A stretch of DNA of 64,000 nt from Bradyrhizobium diazoefficiens. GTDB taxonomy: Bacteria > Pseudomonadota > Alphaproteobacteria > Rhizobiales > Xanthobacteraceae. Under the pieces are notes generated by a model, which had not been told where the DNA came from, ran no database searches, and was given only the letters and a program-made list of their open reading frames with translations. Positions 41,010 to 51,724 of this stretch are shown piece after piece (positions within the stretch are counted from its first letter, which is position 1; each line of letters opens with the position of its first letter). The translations under genes and the position numbers were made by a program. Location of the stretch: positions 682,001-746,000 of the forward strand of contig NZ_JAFCJE010000004.1 in the NCBI RefSeq assembly GCF_018131185.1, read 5' to 3'.

Positions 41010-42308
41010 CTACGTTTTCTTCAACACCGAGACGAAAAACCCGTCGGTTCCCGTGCGGCGCGGCGTCAACAGCCAGCCCTCGTCCGATCGGAGCGCGGCC
41101 TCCGCGAAAGCCTCCGCCTTGTCCCAGAGCACACTTGCGGTCTGCTCGGGCGGCATCACCGAAAACTCGGGGTGGCGGCCGACGAATGCCCTCACCTGCT
41201 CGCCATTCTCTTCCGACAGCACCGAGCAGGTGATGTAGGCGATGCGGCCGCCGGCCTTCACCAGCGGCATCGCGCGCTCCAGCACCTCAGCCTGGTCACG
41301 CAGGCGGATCTCCAGCGCGCCCGGCCGCATGCGCCATTTGGCATCGGGATTGCGGCGCCATGTTCCGGTTCCCGTGCAGGGCGCATCGATCACGACGAGG
41401 TCGGCCGTGCTGCTTATATCGGCCAGCGGATCGGCCTCGCCCTTGGGCGTGCGGACATCGGCGTTGTGGACGCCGGCGCGCGACAGCCGTTCGTGGATCG
41501 GCGCGAGCTGGCGCTTGTCGCGATCGGTCGCGATCAGCCGGCCCTTGCCCTGCATCAGGGCGGCGAGCGCCAGCGTCTTGCCGCCCGCGCCGGCGCAGAG
41601 GTCGATCACCTGCTCGCCGGGCTTTGCCGCGGTGAATTGGGCCGCAAGCTGCGATCCCTCATCCTGCACCTCGATTCCACCCTTGATGAAAAGCTCCTCG
41701 GCCTGGATGCCGGGATTGCGCGCATCGGCCGAAAGCTCGATGCGCAGACCCGTTGCCGACCATGGCGTCGGTTTCGCATGAAGATGAGCAAGCGACGCCA
41801 GCGCCTTGTCGCGATTGGATTTTAGCGTGTTGACGCGCAGGTCCAGCGGCGCCCGGCTCGCCATCGCGGCCGCCTCGGCGGCGCGGTCCTCGCCGAACAC
41901 TTTTGCAAGGTGGGGATCCAGCCATTCGGGATAGTCGCCGGCGATCGCTGGCGGCGCATCCTCGAGGGAGCGATCGCTGAGCGCCGCCTGCTCGGCCTCG
42001 GTCAGCGGCGCCGGCGCAAAGCGGCTACCGTCGAACAAGGCGTCCATCGTCGCCCCGTCCATGTTGCGCTCGAGCCGGAGCATGCCGATCAGCCTGGCAC
42101 GCGCGGTGTCGGAATCCATCAGGAACGCGCTCGAGGCGTAGCGGCGCAGCACGTCCCAGACCAGGCCGGCGATGGCGGCACGGTCACCGGAACCGGCAAA
42201 GCGGTGCGCAGTGCCCCACTCCTTCAGCGCCTTGGCCGCGGGCACGCGGTCCTTCTCGATGGTGTCGATAAGTTCGATGGCTGCGGACAGCCGGGCAGCG
42301 GGGGTCAT
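41010..42308 (-). CDS. rsmB: 16S rRNA m5C967 methyltransferase-type (RsmB/Sun)
   Basis: 432 residues from ATG 42308. The N-terminal NusB-like helical domain (AARLSAAIELIDTIEKDR, then GSGDRAAIAGLVWDVLRRY) is followed by a Rossmann methyltransferase domain. That domain has the SAM motif VIDLCAGAGGKTLALAA, the nucleophile/partner Cys pair in DAPCTGTGTWRRNPDAKWR and YITCSVLSEENGEQV, and the ATDRD acidic loop. The enzyme methylates a ribosomal cytosine. The assignment to rsmB rather than another Sun paralogue rests on the fused NusB-like domain. Confidence 0.93.
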   Translation of the reverse strand: MTPAARLSAAIELIDTIEKDRVPAAKALKEWGTAHRFAGSGDRAAIAGLVWDVLRRYASSAFLMDSDTARARLIGMLRLERNMDGATMDALFDGSRFAPAPLTEAEQAALSDRSLEDAPPAIAGDYPEWLDPHLAKVFGEDRAAEAAAMASRAPLDLRVNTLKSNRDKALASLAHLHAKPTPWSATGLRIELSADARNPGIQAEELFIKGGIEVQDEGSQLAAQFTAAKPGEQVIDLCAGAGGKTLALAALMQGKGRLIATDRDKRQLAPIHERLSRAGVHNADVRTPKGEADPLADISSTADLVVIDAPCTGTGTWRRNPDAKWRMRPGALEIRLRDQAEVLERAMPLVKAGGRIAYITCSVLSEENGEQVRAFVGRHPEFSVMPPEQTASVLWDKAEAFAEAALRSDEGWLLTPRRTGTDGFFVSVLKKT

Positions 42309-42344
42309 TCTCAATCTTTCAGATCAGAATCGGCGGGCAAGCGC

Positions 42345-42767
42345 CTAGATCAGCAACAAGAGCTTCAGGGCGAAGTAGATCCACATCGCCAGCAGCACGA
42401 GCACGCCGGCGAGCCAGACCATGGAGCGCCGGCCGAGATCGTTGGAGGAGACGAAGACCCCGGCATGGGCGAAGCGCGTCACCACGAACACCCAGGACAT
42501 CAGCACGATGAAGAGATCGGCGCGGCGCAGCGGCAAGGCCAGCGCGATCAGGACATAGAACAGCACCGGCAGCTCGAATTGGTTGCGGTAGCAATTGGCG
42601 ATTTGTGTGGCGCCCTTGGGCCAGTTCGGCTCGCCCAGCGCAATGTCGCGGATCTTCGTCTCACCTGCGACCAGCGTCTTGCGGCGTGCGAGCACCATGC
42701 CGATCAGAAGCGCGAAGGTGAGCCCGATCTGGACGAAGACCGGCAGCAAGACCATTTGAACGGACAT
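42345..42767 (-). CDS. MAPEG-family membrane protein
   Basis: 140 residues with four hydrophobic helices. It has the MAPEG motif region around NCYRNQFELPVLFYVLIALAL (similar to the eicosanoid/glutathione enzyme motif RxxxNxxE.P.ly) and RFAHAGVFVSSNDLGRRSMVWLAGVLVLL. Prokaryotic members are membrane proteins of mostly unknown substrate. It lies 36 bases upstream of rsmB on the same strand, so it is probably in one operon with it. Confidence 0.88.
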   Translation of the reverse strand: MSVQMVLLPVFVQIGLTFALLIGMVLARRKTLVAGETKIRDIALGEPNWPKGATQIANCYRNQFELPVLFYVLIALALPLRRADLFIVLMSWVFVVTRFAHAGVFVSSNDLGRRSMVWLAGVLVLLAMWIYFALKLLLLI

Positions 42768-42928
42768 CTGAGCTTTCCCATCCGGCGGAGGTCGCCGGAC
42801 CGTCCATTAGCCGCCGCTCCTCGTCCTGACAATCAACCAGTTGAACCGGCCTTCCCGGTCTTGCGACCAACCACCGATCATTAAAGCGATTTCGGCCCGT
42901 TTCGAGGGCCCCAAGGCGAGACGGCGCC

Positions 42929-43543
42929 ATGACCATCCTGACCGGCCTTTGGACCGAATCCGCCGACGGCCGGCTCGGCATCCTGATGTCGGCGCTATCA
43001 GGAATCGCGATGGCGCTCGCGGTCGCGCTGGCGATGACGGTCTATTTCCGCCTGAGCTACCGGACCTGGCGGGACGTTGCCAGACATGGCCTTGGCGTGC
43101 TCGCCGCGGTCGCCCTGTTCGCCTTCGCCGCCTACGACATGCGCCATGCTGCGCTGGCCTATCTCGGCCTCAACCCGTCCAAGCCCGCGATCGAGTTCGA
43201 GATCCGCATGCCCCGGGAGATGCTGACGGCCGCGACCGACACCCAGATCGAGTTGCACACCGATCGTAACCAGACGCTGGCCTTGGTCGACGGCGTGCGC
43301 GACCTCTCCGACGGCCGCACGATGCTGCGCGGCGCGGTCGCGCTCAACCACCGCACCGCGGACCGCGTGCTGGTCGTGAACCTGCCGGGCAAAGGCATTT
43401 TCGAGTTCCGTCTCCGACTGCCGGCCGAGCCGCATCGCTCCGAGCAGTTCGGCCCCTGGCACCTCGCCGACCGCATCGCCTCGCCGCTCGCCGGCCCCGT
43501 GGCGCCGCAGGACGCGTACACGATCCGCTACCGCGTGCTTTAA
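42929..43543 (+). CDS. hypothetical membrane-anchored protein (204 aa)
   Basis: 204 residues with two N-terminal hydrophobic helices (SALSGIAMALAVALAMTVYF and HGLGVLAAVALFAFAAYDM) and then an extended, strand-rich domain of about 120 residues (PAIEFEIRMPREMLTAATDTQIELHTDRNQTL, then VNLPGKGIFEFRLRLPAEPHRSEQFGPWHLADRIASP). The domain is probably exported to the periplasm. I do not recognise the family. It starts at ATG 42929. It may be co-transcribed with the metallophosphoesterase 69 bases downstream. Confidence 0.75.
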   Translation: MTILTGLWTESADGRLGILMSALSGIAMALAVALAMTVYFRLSYRTWRDVARHGLGVLAAVALFAFAAYDMRHAALAYLGLNPSKPAIEFEIRMPREMLTAATDTQIELHTDRNQTLALVDGVRDLSDGRTMLRGAVALNHRTADRVLVVNLPGKGIFEFRLRLPAEPHRSEQFGPWHLADRIASPLAGPVAPQDAYTIRYRVL

Positions 43544-43612
43544 ACTTTGTTCGTTGCGATCCATGTCGGCGCCGTCATCGTTCCGACGCGCGACAAGGGG
43601 TAGGATGATCGC

Positions 43613-44455
43613 ATGTCCGAATTTCGCCTGACACAGATTTCCGACACCCATCTCGGCCGCCGCTTCCCTGGCCTCGTCGCCAACTTCCATCGCGTTTGCG
43701 AGCACATCGACGCCGACAGGCCCGACCTCGTCGTCAACAGCGGCGACGTCGCCTTCGACGGGCCGACCAGCCGCGAGGATGTCGTCTTCGCAAGAGGCCT
43801 GCATGACGCGCTGCCCGTCGCGTGCCGCTACCTCCCCGGCAATCACGACATCGGCGACAATCCGACCGCGATCGGGCCGGCGCCGAAGCCGCCGGTCAGC
43901 GAAGCGCACCGCCGGCAATTCTGCGACATCATCGGCGAAGACCATTGGTCGTTCGAGGCCGCAGGCTGGCGCTTCATCGGCCTCAACTCACTGGTGATGA
44001 ATTCAGGGCTCGCCTTCGAGGCCGAACAGTTCGACTGGCTGGCATCCGAGATCGCGCAGACGAACGGCAAACCGGTCGCGCTGTTCCTGCACAAGCCGGT
44101 GTTTCTCAACCTGCCCGACGATCCCGAGCTGCCTGAGACCTCGATCCGCTACGTGCCGCAGCCGGCACGGGCGCGGTTGATCGAGATGTTTGAGCGCGTC
44201 GATCTGCGTCTCATCGCCAGCGGCCACGTGCACCAGCGGCGCGATTTCAGCTACCGCCACACCCGCCATGTCTGGGCGCCATCGGCCGGCTTCGTCATCA
44301 ACGACCAGCGCCAGGATCGCATCGCGATCAAAGAGGTCGGCCTAGTCGAGTATCGCTTCCGGCCCGACAGTTTCGAGGTTCGCCACGTCAGGGCCGCAGG
44401 CCAGGTCGATGTCGACATCGAAGAGCTCCTCGCCCAGATGGGCGGCGAGCACTGA
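43613..44455 (+). CDS. calcineurin-like metallophosphoesterase
   Basis: 280 residues with the five metallophosphoesterase motifs in order: ISDTHLG (DxH), VVNSGDVAFDG (GDxx), LPGNHDIG (GNHD), FLHKPVF, then ASGHVHQRRD (GHxH). It binds two metal ions and hydrolyses phosphodiesters or phosphomonoesters. The length matches the small Icc/CpdA-like group, but cAMP specificity is not shown by sequence. It starts at ATG 43613. No signal peptide is seen. Confidence 0.9.
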   Translation: MSEFRLTQISDTHLGRRFPGLVANFHRVCEHIDADRPDLVVNSGDVAFDGPTSREDVVFARGLHDALPVACRYLPGNHDIGDNPTAIGPAPKPPVSEAHRRQFCDIIGEDHWSFEAAGWRFIGLNSLVMNSGLAFEAEQFDWLASEIAQTNGKPVALFLHKPVFLNLPDDPELPETSIRYVPQPARARLIEMFERVDLRLIASGHVHQRRDFSYRHTRHVWAPSAGFVINDQRQDRIAIKEVGLVEYRFRPDSFEVRHVRAAGQVDVDIEELLAQMGGEH

Positions 44456-44467
44456 GGCCTTGGCCGC

Positions 44468-44755
44468 TCAGGCGACGCTCTTGAGGTCCTGCTGGATGGC
44501 GGCGAGCAAGGATTGCAGCGCCTCGCTGTTCACCGGCGTCCCGGTCAGATTATTGGCAGGCTGGGCCGTCTTGAGCGGACGCTTCGGGAACGGCGGCGGG
44601 GGCGGTGCCGGCACTGCAGGTCGCGCAAATTCGCCGTCCTCCTCGGAGCGCACGAACTTGCCGTGAATGACGTCGTCATGGCGGCCCATGACGAACATCG
44701 CCACCCAATAGCCGGCAGCAAGCAGGATTACACAGAAAATACCAATCTCTAACAT
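44468..44755 (-). CDS. small membrane-anchored proline-rich protein (95 aa)
   Basis: 95 residues. One N-terminal membrane helix (IGIFCVILLAAGYWVAMFVMG) is followed by a polar, Pro-rich middle (ARPAVPAPPPPPFPKRP) and a short helical tail (SEALQSLLAAIQQDLKSVA). Function is unknown; the architecture suggests a cytoplasmic or periplasmic tether. It starts at ATG 44755. An inverted repeat at 44816-44850 lies upstream. It is convergent with the metallophosphoesterase, with 12 bases between stops. Confidence 0.7.
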   Translation of the reverse strand: MLEIGIFCVILLAAGYWVAMFVMGRHDDVIHGKFVRSEEDGEFARPAVPAPPPPPFPKRPLKTAQPANNLTGTPVNSEALQSLLAAIQQDLKSVA

Positions 44756-44815
44756 CGCAGCACCTGAAATATGCGCGATGATTCAATGCCTTCGTCGGCG
44801 CGTCAATGAACGGAC

Positions 44816-44850
44816 GGTCACACACGCGGCTTTTGCCACGAGGTGTGACC
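44816..44850. promoter_or_regulatory. inverted repeat upstream of the 95-aa protein
   Basis: GGTCACAC (44816-44823) and GTGTGACC (44843-44850) form a perfect 8+8 inverted repeat with a 19-base spacer, 61-95 bases before the start codon. It may be an operator or a hairpin; no factor is known. Confidence 0.4.
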
Positions 44851-44925
44851 ATTTGGTGACTCTTTCTTAACTATCTGCACGCCGCGTGTGGCCTCGGAGC
44901 CACGGGAGTCCCAGTCCTTGTCGTG

Positions 44926-45948
44926 CTAGGCCTTGTCTTGCCCGACCCGGACCAGCTGCTTGCCGAAATTGGCGCCCTTCAGCAATCCCATGAAGGCGCC
45001 GGGCGCGCTCTCGAGGCCCTCGGTGACGAACTCCTTGTACTTGACCTTGCCGTCACGGACCCAGGCCGACATGTCGCGCAGGAAGTCGCCATGGCGGGCG
45101 GCGAAGTCCGAGACGATGAAGCCGCGGAAGGTCAGCCGCTTGGTCAGCGTCGCACGCATCATGGATGCGGCCCATTTCGGCGGCTTGGCCTCGGTGTCGT
45201 TGTAGTGCGCGATCAGGCCGCAGACCGGCACGCGGGCGAACGGGTTGAGCAGCGGGAACACCGCCTCGAACACGGCGCCGCCGACATTCTCGAAATAGAC
45301 GTCGATGCCCTTCGGGCAGGCGTCCTTCAGTTTCGCGGCGAGATCGGGATCGCGATGATCGATACAGGCGTCGAAGCCGAGCTCTTTCACCACGTAATCG
45401 CACTTGTCCTTGCCGCCGGCGATGCCGACCGCACGGGCGCCCTTGATCTTCGCGATCTGGCCGACGGCCGAGCCGACCGCGCCGGACGCACCGGCAACGA
45501 CGACGGTCTCGCCGGCTTGCGGCTTGCCGATGTCGAGCAGGCCCGTGTAGGCGGTCATGCCGGGCATGCCGAGCACGCCGACCGAGGTCGAGATCGGACC
45601 GAGCTTGGGATCAACCTTGGCCAGGCCCTTGCCGTTGGAGATCGCATGCGTCTGCCAGCCGGAACGGATGCGCACGATGTCGCCTTTGGCGAAGTCGGGA
45701 TTGTTGGACGCCGCGACCTCGCTGACCGCCTCGCCTTCCATCACCCCGCCGATCGGCACTGGAGCCGCGTAGGAGGGCCCTTCGCTCATGCGCCCGCGCA
45801 TATAGGGATCGAGGGACAGCCAGATGGTGCGCAGCAGGACTTCGCCCTGGCCCGGTGTCGGGACTGCGAATTCCTCGATGCGGAAATCGGACGGTTTGGG
45901 TTCGCCGACGGGACGCGCGGCGAGAACGATGCGCTTGGCTTGGGACAT
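44926..45948 (-). CDS. NADP-dependent oxidoreductase (MDR family, CurA/leukotriene B4 dehydrogenase-like)
   Basis: 340 residues from ATG 45948, preceded by GGAGGA. It is a zinc-free medium-chain dehydrogenase/reductase: the N-terminal GroES-like domain has LDPYMRGRMSEGPSYAAPVPIGGVMEG, and the cofactor domain has AGASGAVGSAVGQIAKIKGARAVGIAGG and YFENVGGAVFEAVFPLLN. It resembles curcumin/alkenal reductases (CurA, YncB) that reduce alpha,beta-unsaturated ketones. The repeat at 46049-46191 lies upstream. Confidence 0.92.
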   Translation of the reverse strand: MSQAKRIVLAARPVGEPKPSDFRIEEFAVPTPGQGEVLLRTIWLSLDPYMRGRMSEGPSYAAPVPIGGVMEGEAVSEVAASNNPDFAKGDIVRIRSGWQTHAISNGKGLAKVDPKLGPISTSVGVLGMPGMTAYTGLLDIGKPQAGETVVVAGASGAVGSAVGQIAKIKGARAVGIAGGKDKCDYVVKELGFDACIDHRDPDLAAKLKDACPKGIDVYFENVGGAVFEAVFPLLNPFARVPVCGLIAHYNDTEAKPPKWAASMMRATLTKRLTFRGFIVSDFAARHGDFLRDMSAWVRDGKVKYKEFVTEGLESAPGAFMGLLKGANFGKQLVRVGQDKA

Positions 45949-46048
45949 GGCTTCCTCCGAATGTGTTTCGGCGTGAACGGAAGCGGAGGCAGCGAGGCGC
46001 GTCAATACAAAAGCGAAGGAGCGATTGGACGCAGCGGCTCGCACAGCT

Positions 46049-46191
46049 CGCGTGTCCCGGACGCGCTGCAACGTGAAACGTTGCTGCGCAGAGCCTGGAG
46101 CCAGATAGCAACAGGACAAGATGCGGAGACGTGGGCCCCGGCTCTGCAGGGCATCACCGAAGAGGTGCTGCGCCGCGTCCGGGGCACGAGA
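46049..46191. repeat. palindromic intergenic repeat, family C (long copy)
   Basis: Begins CGCGTGTCCCGGACGCGCTG and ends GCGCCGCGTCCGGGGCACG, with GGGCCCCGGCTCTGCAGGGC inside. It is related to 16549-16606. It lies between guaB and the oxidoreductase gene; a frame on the opposite strand through guaB crosses it and is not coding. Confidence 0.6.
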
Positions 46192-46200
46192 TCGGAGGTA

Positions 46201-47691
<1,491 letters not shown>

Positions 47692-48138
47692 GTGCCAACT
47701 CCTTCCGCGGCCCTGCCGCAAATAGCTATGGATGAGCGCCGCCCTCGGCGTACCTTGCGGCATCGCCAGAGAATCGGAGCCCATCGGTGGGGTTGACGCG
47801 GGTCGATAGCACGGCCGCCTGACGAATCAAAGCGAATCGAACCGCCGGCCAGCCATGCACAGGCTTTTTGAGTAAATTCCGCGTGGATAGCCGAGAATGA
47901 TGTCCCAACCCACAGTCGTTCCGGGCGCGACGAAGTCGCGAGCCCGGAATCCATCCCGCAGCCATCCCTGCGGCCCAATGGATTCCGGGCTCGCGCTCAT
48001 GGGGCGCCCCCGGAATGACGAGAGAGGGTCACACCGTTGTTACGCAGGATTTAGGTGCTATGCGTTGATGCGCAATGGTCGCAGCCGAGCGGCGGTGTTA
48101 AGCCGCAATTCGCACCCTTCTTTCCGATTTTCATTACC
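47692..48138. other. non-coding gap between divergent guaB and DHA2 transporter genes
   Basis: 447 bases. It should contain the guaB promoter (leftward) and that of the efflux gene (rightward). The repeat at 47915-48020 takes up the middle. No further gene, riboswitch fold or strong operator was recognised. Confidence 0.4.
47915..48020. repeat. palindromic intergenic repeat, family B
   Basis: GTCGTTCCGGGCGCGACG, then CCCGGAATCCATCCCG, and ATGGATTCCGGGCTCGCGCT, CCCCCGGAATGACG. It is homologous to 40771-40874 and 59986-60092. Confidence 0.75.
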
Positions 48139-49629
48139 ATGGTCGATAAGCAACGCGTCATCCCGCTGATCGTGGCCACCGCGCTCTTCATGGAGAACAT
48201 GGACTCCACGGTGATCGCCACCTCGCTGCCGGCGATCGCGGCCGACATCGGCACCAGTCCGCTGACGCTCAAGCTCGCGATCACGTCCTACCTGCTGTCG
48301 CTCGCGGTGTTCATCCCGGCGAGCGGCTGGACCGCCGACCGGTTCGGCGCGCGGATGGTGTTCGCGGTCGCGGTGGGCGTGTTCATGGTCGGCTCGGTCG
48401 GCTGCGCGCTCTCGACCTCGGTCACCGATTTCGTGTTCGCGCGCATCCTGCAAGGCATGGGCGGGGCGATGATGACGCCGGTCGGGCGCCTCGTGCTGCT
48501 GCGCTCGGTTGACAAGAGCGCCCTGGTCAATGCGATGGCGTGGGTCACAGTCCCTGCCCTGATCGGCCCCGTGATCGGCCCGCCGCTCGGCGGCTTCATC
48601 ACCACCTACGCGTCCTGGCACTGGATCTTTCTGATCAACATCCCGATCGGGCTGCTCGGCATCTTCATGGCGCTGCGCTTCATCGATCCCATCAAGAGCG
48701 AAACGCAGGAGCCGTTCGATCTCTACGGCATGGTGCTCGCGGGGATCGGGCTTGCCGGCATCGCGTTCGGACTCTCCGTTGCCGGACTGAACCTTCTGCC
48801 GTGGAGCACGGTCGCCGCCCTGGTCGTGGGTGGCGCGATCTCCATGACACTCTATGTCCTGCACGCCCGGCGCACGGGCTCGCCGGTGCTCGATTTCTCG
48901 CTTCTGAAGCTGCCGACGCTGCGCGCGGCCGTGTTCGGCGGCTTCCTGTTCCGCCTCGGCATCGGCGCACTGCCCTTCCTGCTGCCGCTATTGATGCAGA
49001 TCGGCTTCGGCCTGTCGCCGTTCCATTCGGGCCTCGTCACCTTCGCCTCCTCGCTCGGTGCCATGGGCATGAAGACGCTGGCGGCGCGCATCATCCGTAC
49101 CTTCGGCTTCCGCAATCTGATGACGGTGAACGCGCTCGTCAGCGCGTTCTTCCTCGGCGTCTGCGCGCTGTTCACGGTGACGACGCCGCTGCTCATCATC
49201 ATGGTCATCCTGGTGGTCGGCGGCTTCTTCCGCTCGCTCGAGTTCACCGCGATCAACACGGTCGCCTACGCCGACGTCGAGACCGCGCAGATGAGCCGCG
49301 CCACCACGCTCGTCAGCGTCAACCAGCAACTGGCGGTCTCGGCCGGCGTCGCGGTCGGCGCGGCCTGCGTGGAAACGACGATGTGGTTCAGCCATGTCAG
49401 CGAGATCAACGCCACCGTGTTCGCGCCCGCCTTCATCGTGGTCGGGCTGACCTCGGCGGCGTCGAGCTGGTTCTTCTGGCAGATGCCCGCTGACGCCGGA
49501 AACGAGATCTCCGGCCGCAAGGCCGTGGAAATCGCGAGCCGCAAGGGCGCCGGCAAGGGTGCCGAGAAGGCGGCCGTCAAGGCGGCGAGCGAGGATACGC
49601 AAGACGTGCGGGACCAGCGGCTGGGGTAG
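48139..49629 (+). CDS. DHA2-family MFS multidrug efflux transporter
   Basis: 496 residues from ATG 48139, about 14 hydrophobic helices, as in the DHA2 family. It has MDSTVIATSLPAIAADIGTSPLTLKLAITSYLLSLAVFIPASGWTADRFGAR and the antiporter motif C-like segment AWVTVPALIGPVIGPPLGGFI. The C-terminal tail is Lys/Ala rich (ASRKGAGKGAEKAAVKAASEDTQ). It is likely an inner-membrane drug/H+ antiporter; the substrate is unknown. No TetR/MarR regulator is adjacent. Confidence 0.92.
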   Translation: MVDKQRVIPLIVATALFMENMDSTVIATSLPAIAADIGTSPLTLKLAITSYLLSLAVFIPASGWTADRFGARMVFAVAVGVFMVGSVGCALSTSVTDFVFARILQGMGGAMMTPVGRLVLLRSVDKSALVNAMAWVTVPALIGPVIGPPLGGFITTYASWHWIFLINIPIGLLGIFMALRFIDPIKSETQEPFDLYGMVLAGIGLAGIAFGLSVAGLNLLPWSTVAALVVGGAISMTLYVLHARRTGSPVLDFSLLKLPTLRAAVFGGFLFRLGIGALPFLLPLLMQIGFGLSPFHSGLVTFASSLGAMGMKTLAARIIRTFGFRNLMTVNALVSAFFLGVCALFTVTTPLLIIMVILVVGGFFRSLEFTAINTVAYADVETAQMSRATTLVSVNQQLAVSAGVAVGAACVETTMWFSHVSEINATVFAPAFIVVGLTSAASSWFFWQMPADAGNEISGRKAVEIASRKGAGKGAEKAAVKAASEDTQDVRDQRLG

Positions 49630-49638
49630 CCTCTCTCC

Positions 49639-49726
49639 CCGTCATTGCGAGCGTAGCGAAGCAATCCAGGATCTTTCCGCGGAGGGATTCTGGATTGCTT
49701 CGTCGCTTCGCTCCTCGCAATGACGG
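49639..49726. repeat. palindromic intergenic repeat, family E
   Basis: CCGTCATTGCGAGCGTAGCG, AAGCAATCCAG and, reversed, GGATTGCTTCGTCGC, CTCGCAATGACGG. The arms pair over roughly 35 bases each, giving a very stable hairpin between two convergent genes. Confidence 0.8.
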
Positions 49727-49729
49727 AGG

Positions 49730-50428
49730 CTACTCCTGTGCCCCGCCCCGAAACCCCGTCGCCAGCACGTAGCGCTCCGAGGAATCCTGCCGGCTCGCCG
49801 CCGGCTTGACGTGGCGTACGGTCGCAAAATCGCGCTTGAGCTGCGTGAGCAGATCGGCGTCGGCACCGCTCTGGAACGTTTTGGCCAGAAACGTGCCGCC
49901 GGGCTTGAGCACGTCGCAGGCAAAGGCCGCCGCGGTCTCGACGAGGCCGACGATGCGGAGCTGGTCGGTCTTGCGGTGGCCGGTGGTGTTTGCGGCCATG
50001 TCGGACATCACGATGTCTGCCCCGCCGCCCAGCATCGCGGTGAGCTTCCCGGGCGCGTCATTGTCCATGAAATCGAGCTGCGCGAAATCGACGCCGGGAA
50101 TCTCAGGCATTTCCAACAGATCGATCGCGACGACCTTGCCCTTGCCTTCCGTGGAGCCGACGCGCTTGGCGGCGATCTGGCTCCAGCCGCCGGGCGCCGC
50201 GCCGAGATCGACCACGGCCAAGCCGGGCTTGAGAAACCGGAACTTGTCGTCGATCTCGAGCAGCTTGAACGCCGCGCGGGAGCGGTATCCGGCCGCCTTC
50301 GCTTTGACGACATAGGGATCGTTGAGCTGCCGCTCCAGCCAGAGCTTCGACGACAATTTGCGCTTGCCGCCGGTCTTGACCTTGGTCTTGACTTGGACGT
50401 GCAAGCGGCCGGTGGTGTCCTTGGCCAT
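49730..50428 (-). CDS. rlmE: 23S rRNA 2'-O-ribose methyltransferase (RlmE/FtsJ)
   Basis: 232 residues. After a basic N-terminus (RLHVQVKTKVKTGGKRKLSSKLWLERQLNDPYVVKAKAAGYRSRAAFKLLEIDDKF) come the SAM motif VVDLGAAPGGWSQIA, the catalytic lysines (Lys in RSRAAFKL; Lys in GGTFLAKTFQSG) and the DIVMSDMAANTTGHR aspartate. RlmE methylates U2552 of the ribosomal A-loop. The gene follows the ppx/gppA gene with one base between, so the pair is an operon. Confidence 0.96.
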   Translation of the reverse strand: MAKDTTGRLHVQVKTKVKTGGKRKLSSKLWLERQLNDPYVVKAKAAGYRSRAAFKLLEIDDKFRFLKPGLAVVDLGAAPGGWSQIAAKRVGSTEGKGKVVAIDLLEMPEIPGVDFAQLDFMDNDAPGKLTAMLGGGADIVMSDMAANTTGHRKTDQLRIVGLVETAAAFACDVLKPGGTFLAKTFQSGADADLLTQLKRDFATVRHVKPAASRQDSSERYVLATGFRGGAQE

Positions 50429-50429
50429 C

Positions 50430-51515
50430 TCACCAGCTCCTGAGCGCGCCGTCCTCGCGCATCATCTCGACCAGCATGCCTTCGCGCAGGCCCCGGTCGG
50501 CGACGCGCAGGCGCGGCAGCGGAAAGGCGCGGCGGATGGCATCGAGGATGGCGCAGCCGGCAAGCACGAGATCGGCGCGCTCGACGCTGATGCAGTTGTT
50601 GCCGGCGCGCTCCTCGTAGCTCATGCCGAGCAGCTTGTTGATGGTCGCGGTGATGTCGGAATCGTCCATCCAGATGCTGTCGATGCGGCGGCGGTCGTAG
50701 CGCGCGAGGTTGAGATGGATACCGGCGAGCGTCGTCACCGTGCCTGATGTGCCCAGCAGGTGCATGTCGGCGAGATCGCCGCCATGTTCTTCCGCGAACG
50801 GCGCGACATGGTTTGCGACCGCCTGCTCCATTGCAGCATAGATCTCCGGCGTCACGTCGCGCCCGCCGAACTGCTCGGCAAGCGTGACCACACCGTAGGG
50901 AATCGACATCCAGGCCTTGATGCGCGGCTCCGGATTCTCCGCGTCGCGCTCGATCCGCACCAGCTCGGTCGAGCCGCCGCCGATGTCGAACAGGATCGCG
51001 CCGCGCCCCCTCGGGTCGACCAGCGGCGAGCAGCCGAGCACGGCGAGCGCGGCCTCGGTCTCGCGGTCGATCACCTCGAGCTCGATGCCGGTCTCGGCCG
51101 CGACACGGCTGCGGAAGCCCTCCGCATTCGAGGCCGCGCGGCAGGCCTCGGTTGCGATCAGCCGCAACCGGCGCGCTTTCCGCAAGTTGATCTTGTCGCG
51201 GCAGATGCTGAGCGCGGCGATGGCGCGCTCCATCGCGGCCTCGCTGATGCACCCGGTCGCCGAGACACCTTCCCCAAGCCGGATGATGCGCGAGAAGGAA
51301 TCGACGACGCGAAAGCCGTCCTGGGTCGGACAGGCGATCAGCAGCCTGCAATTGTTGGTCCCGAGGTCCAGCGCCGCATAGATGCCGGTTCCCGGCGCCT
51401 GTGCGGGGACGGAAGGTTCGGTGGCCAACGCCACCGCCGCCATCGACCCCTCCAGCTCACCGTGCGGCCCATGTTGGCTTACATGGCCGTCGCGGAGCCG
51501 CGTGTGGTCATTCAT
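50430..51515 (-). CDS. Ppx/GppA-family phosphatase
   Basis: 361 residues from ATG 51515. The actin-like ATPase domain has YAALDLGTNNCRLLIA (phosphate 1), ILFDIGGGSTELVRI (phosphate 2) and LLGTSGTVTTLAGIHL. There is no C-terminal HD domain, so it is the short form of about 330-360 residues. These enzymes remove phosphate from polyphosphate or from pppGpp; which one acts here is not decidable. The N-terminal stretch before residue 40 is poorly conserved, so the true start could lie further in. Confidence 0.92.
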   Translation of the reverse strand: MNDHTRLRDGHVSQHGPHGELEGSMAAVALATEPSVPAQAPGTGIYAALDLGTNNCRLLIACPTQDGFRVVDSFSRIIRLGEGVSATGCISEAAMERAIAALSICRDKINLRKARRLRLIATEACRAASNAEGFRSRVAAETGIELEVIDRETEAALAVLGCSPLVDPRGRGAILFDIGGGSTELVRIERDAENPEPRIKAWMSIPYGVVTLAEQFGGRDVTPEIYAAMEQAVANHVAPFAEEHGGDLADMHLLGTSGTVTTLAGIHLNLARYDRRRIDSIWMDDSDITATINKLLGMSYEERAGNNCISVERADLVLAGCAILDAIRRAFPLPRLRVADRGLREGMLVEMMREDGALRSW

Positions 51516-51724
51516 GCAAACTGTCTTTCCGCGGCCGGTCGGGCCGGTCTGGAATTGCTTTTTCGCCTGAAACATTAGCAGCGCGGCGGGTATGCGCAAC
51601 AACGCATCACATGGGACCATGCCCATTCGTGCGTTGTCGTGAACGGGGTGGTGGGTTATCTCAGGGGAGTCCGGTGCCCTGCTGCCGCGAAAATGCGCAA
51701 ATGCCGGCTTTTCAGGTCAATTCC

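Noticed and set aside
40759..41238. Open frames across the repeat after the cold-shock gene
   Set aside because: They arise from the palindromic repeats and antisense of rsmB.
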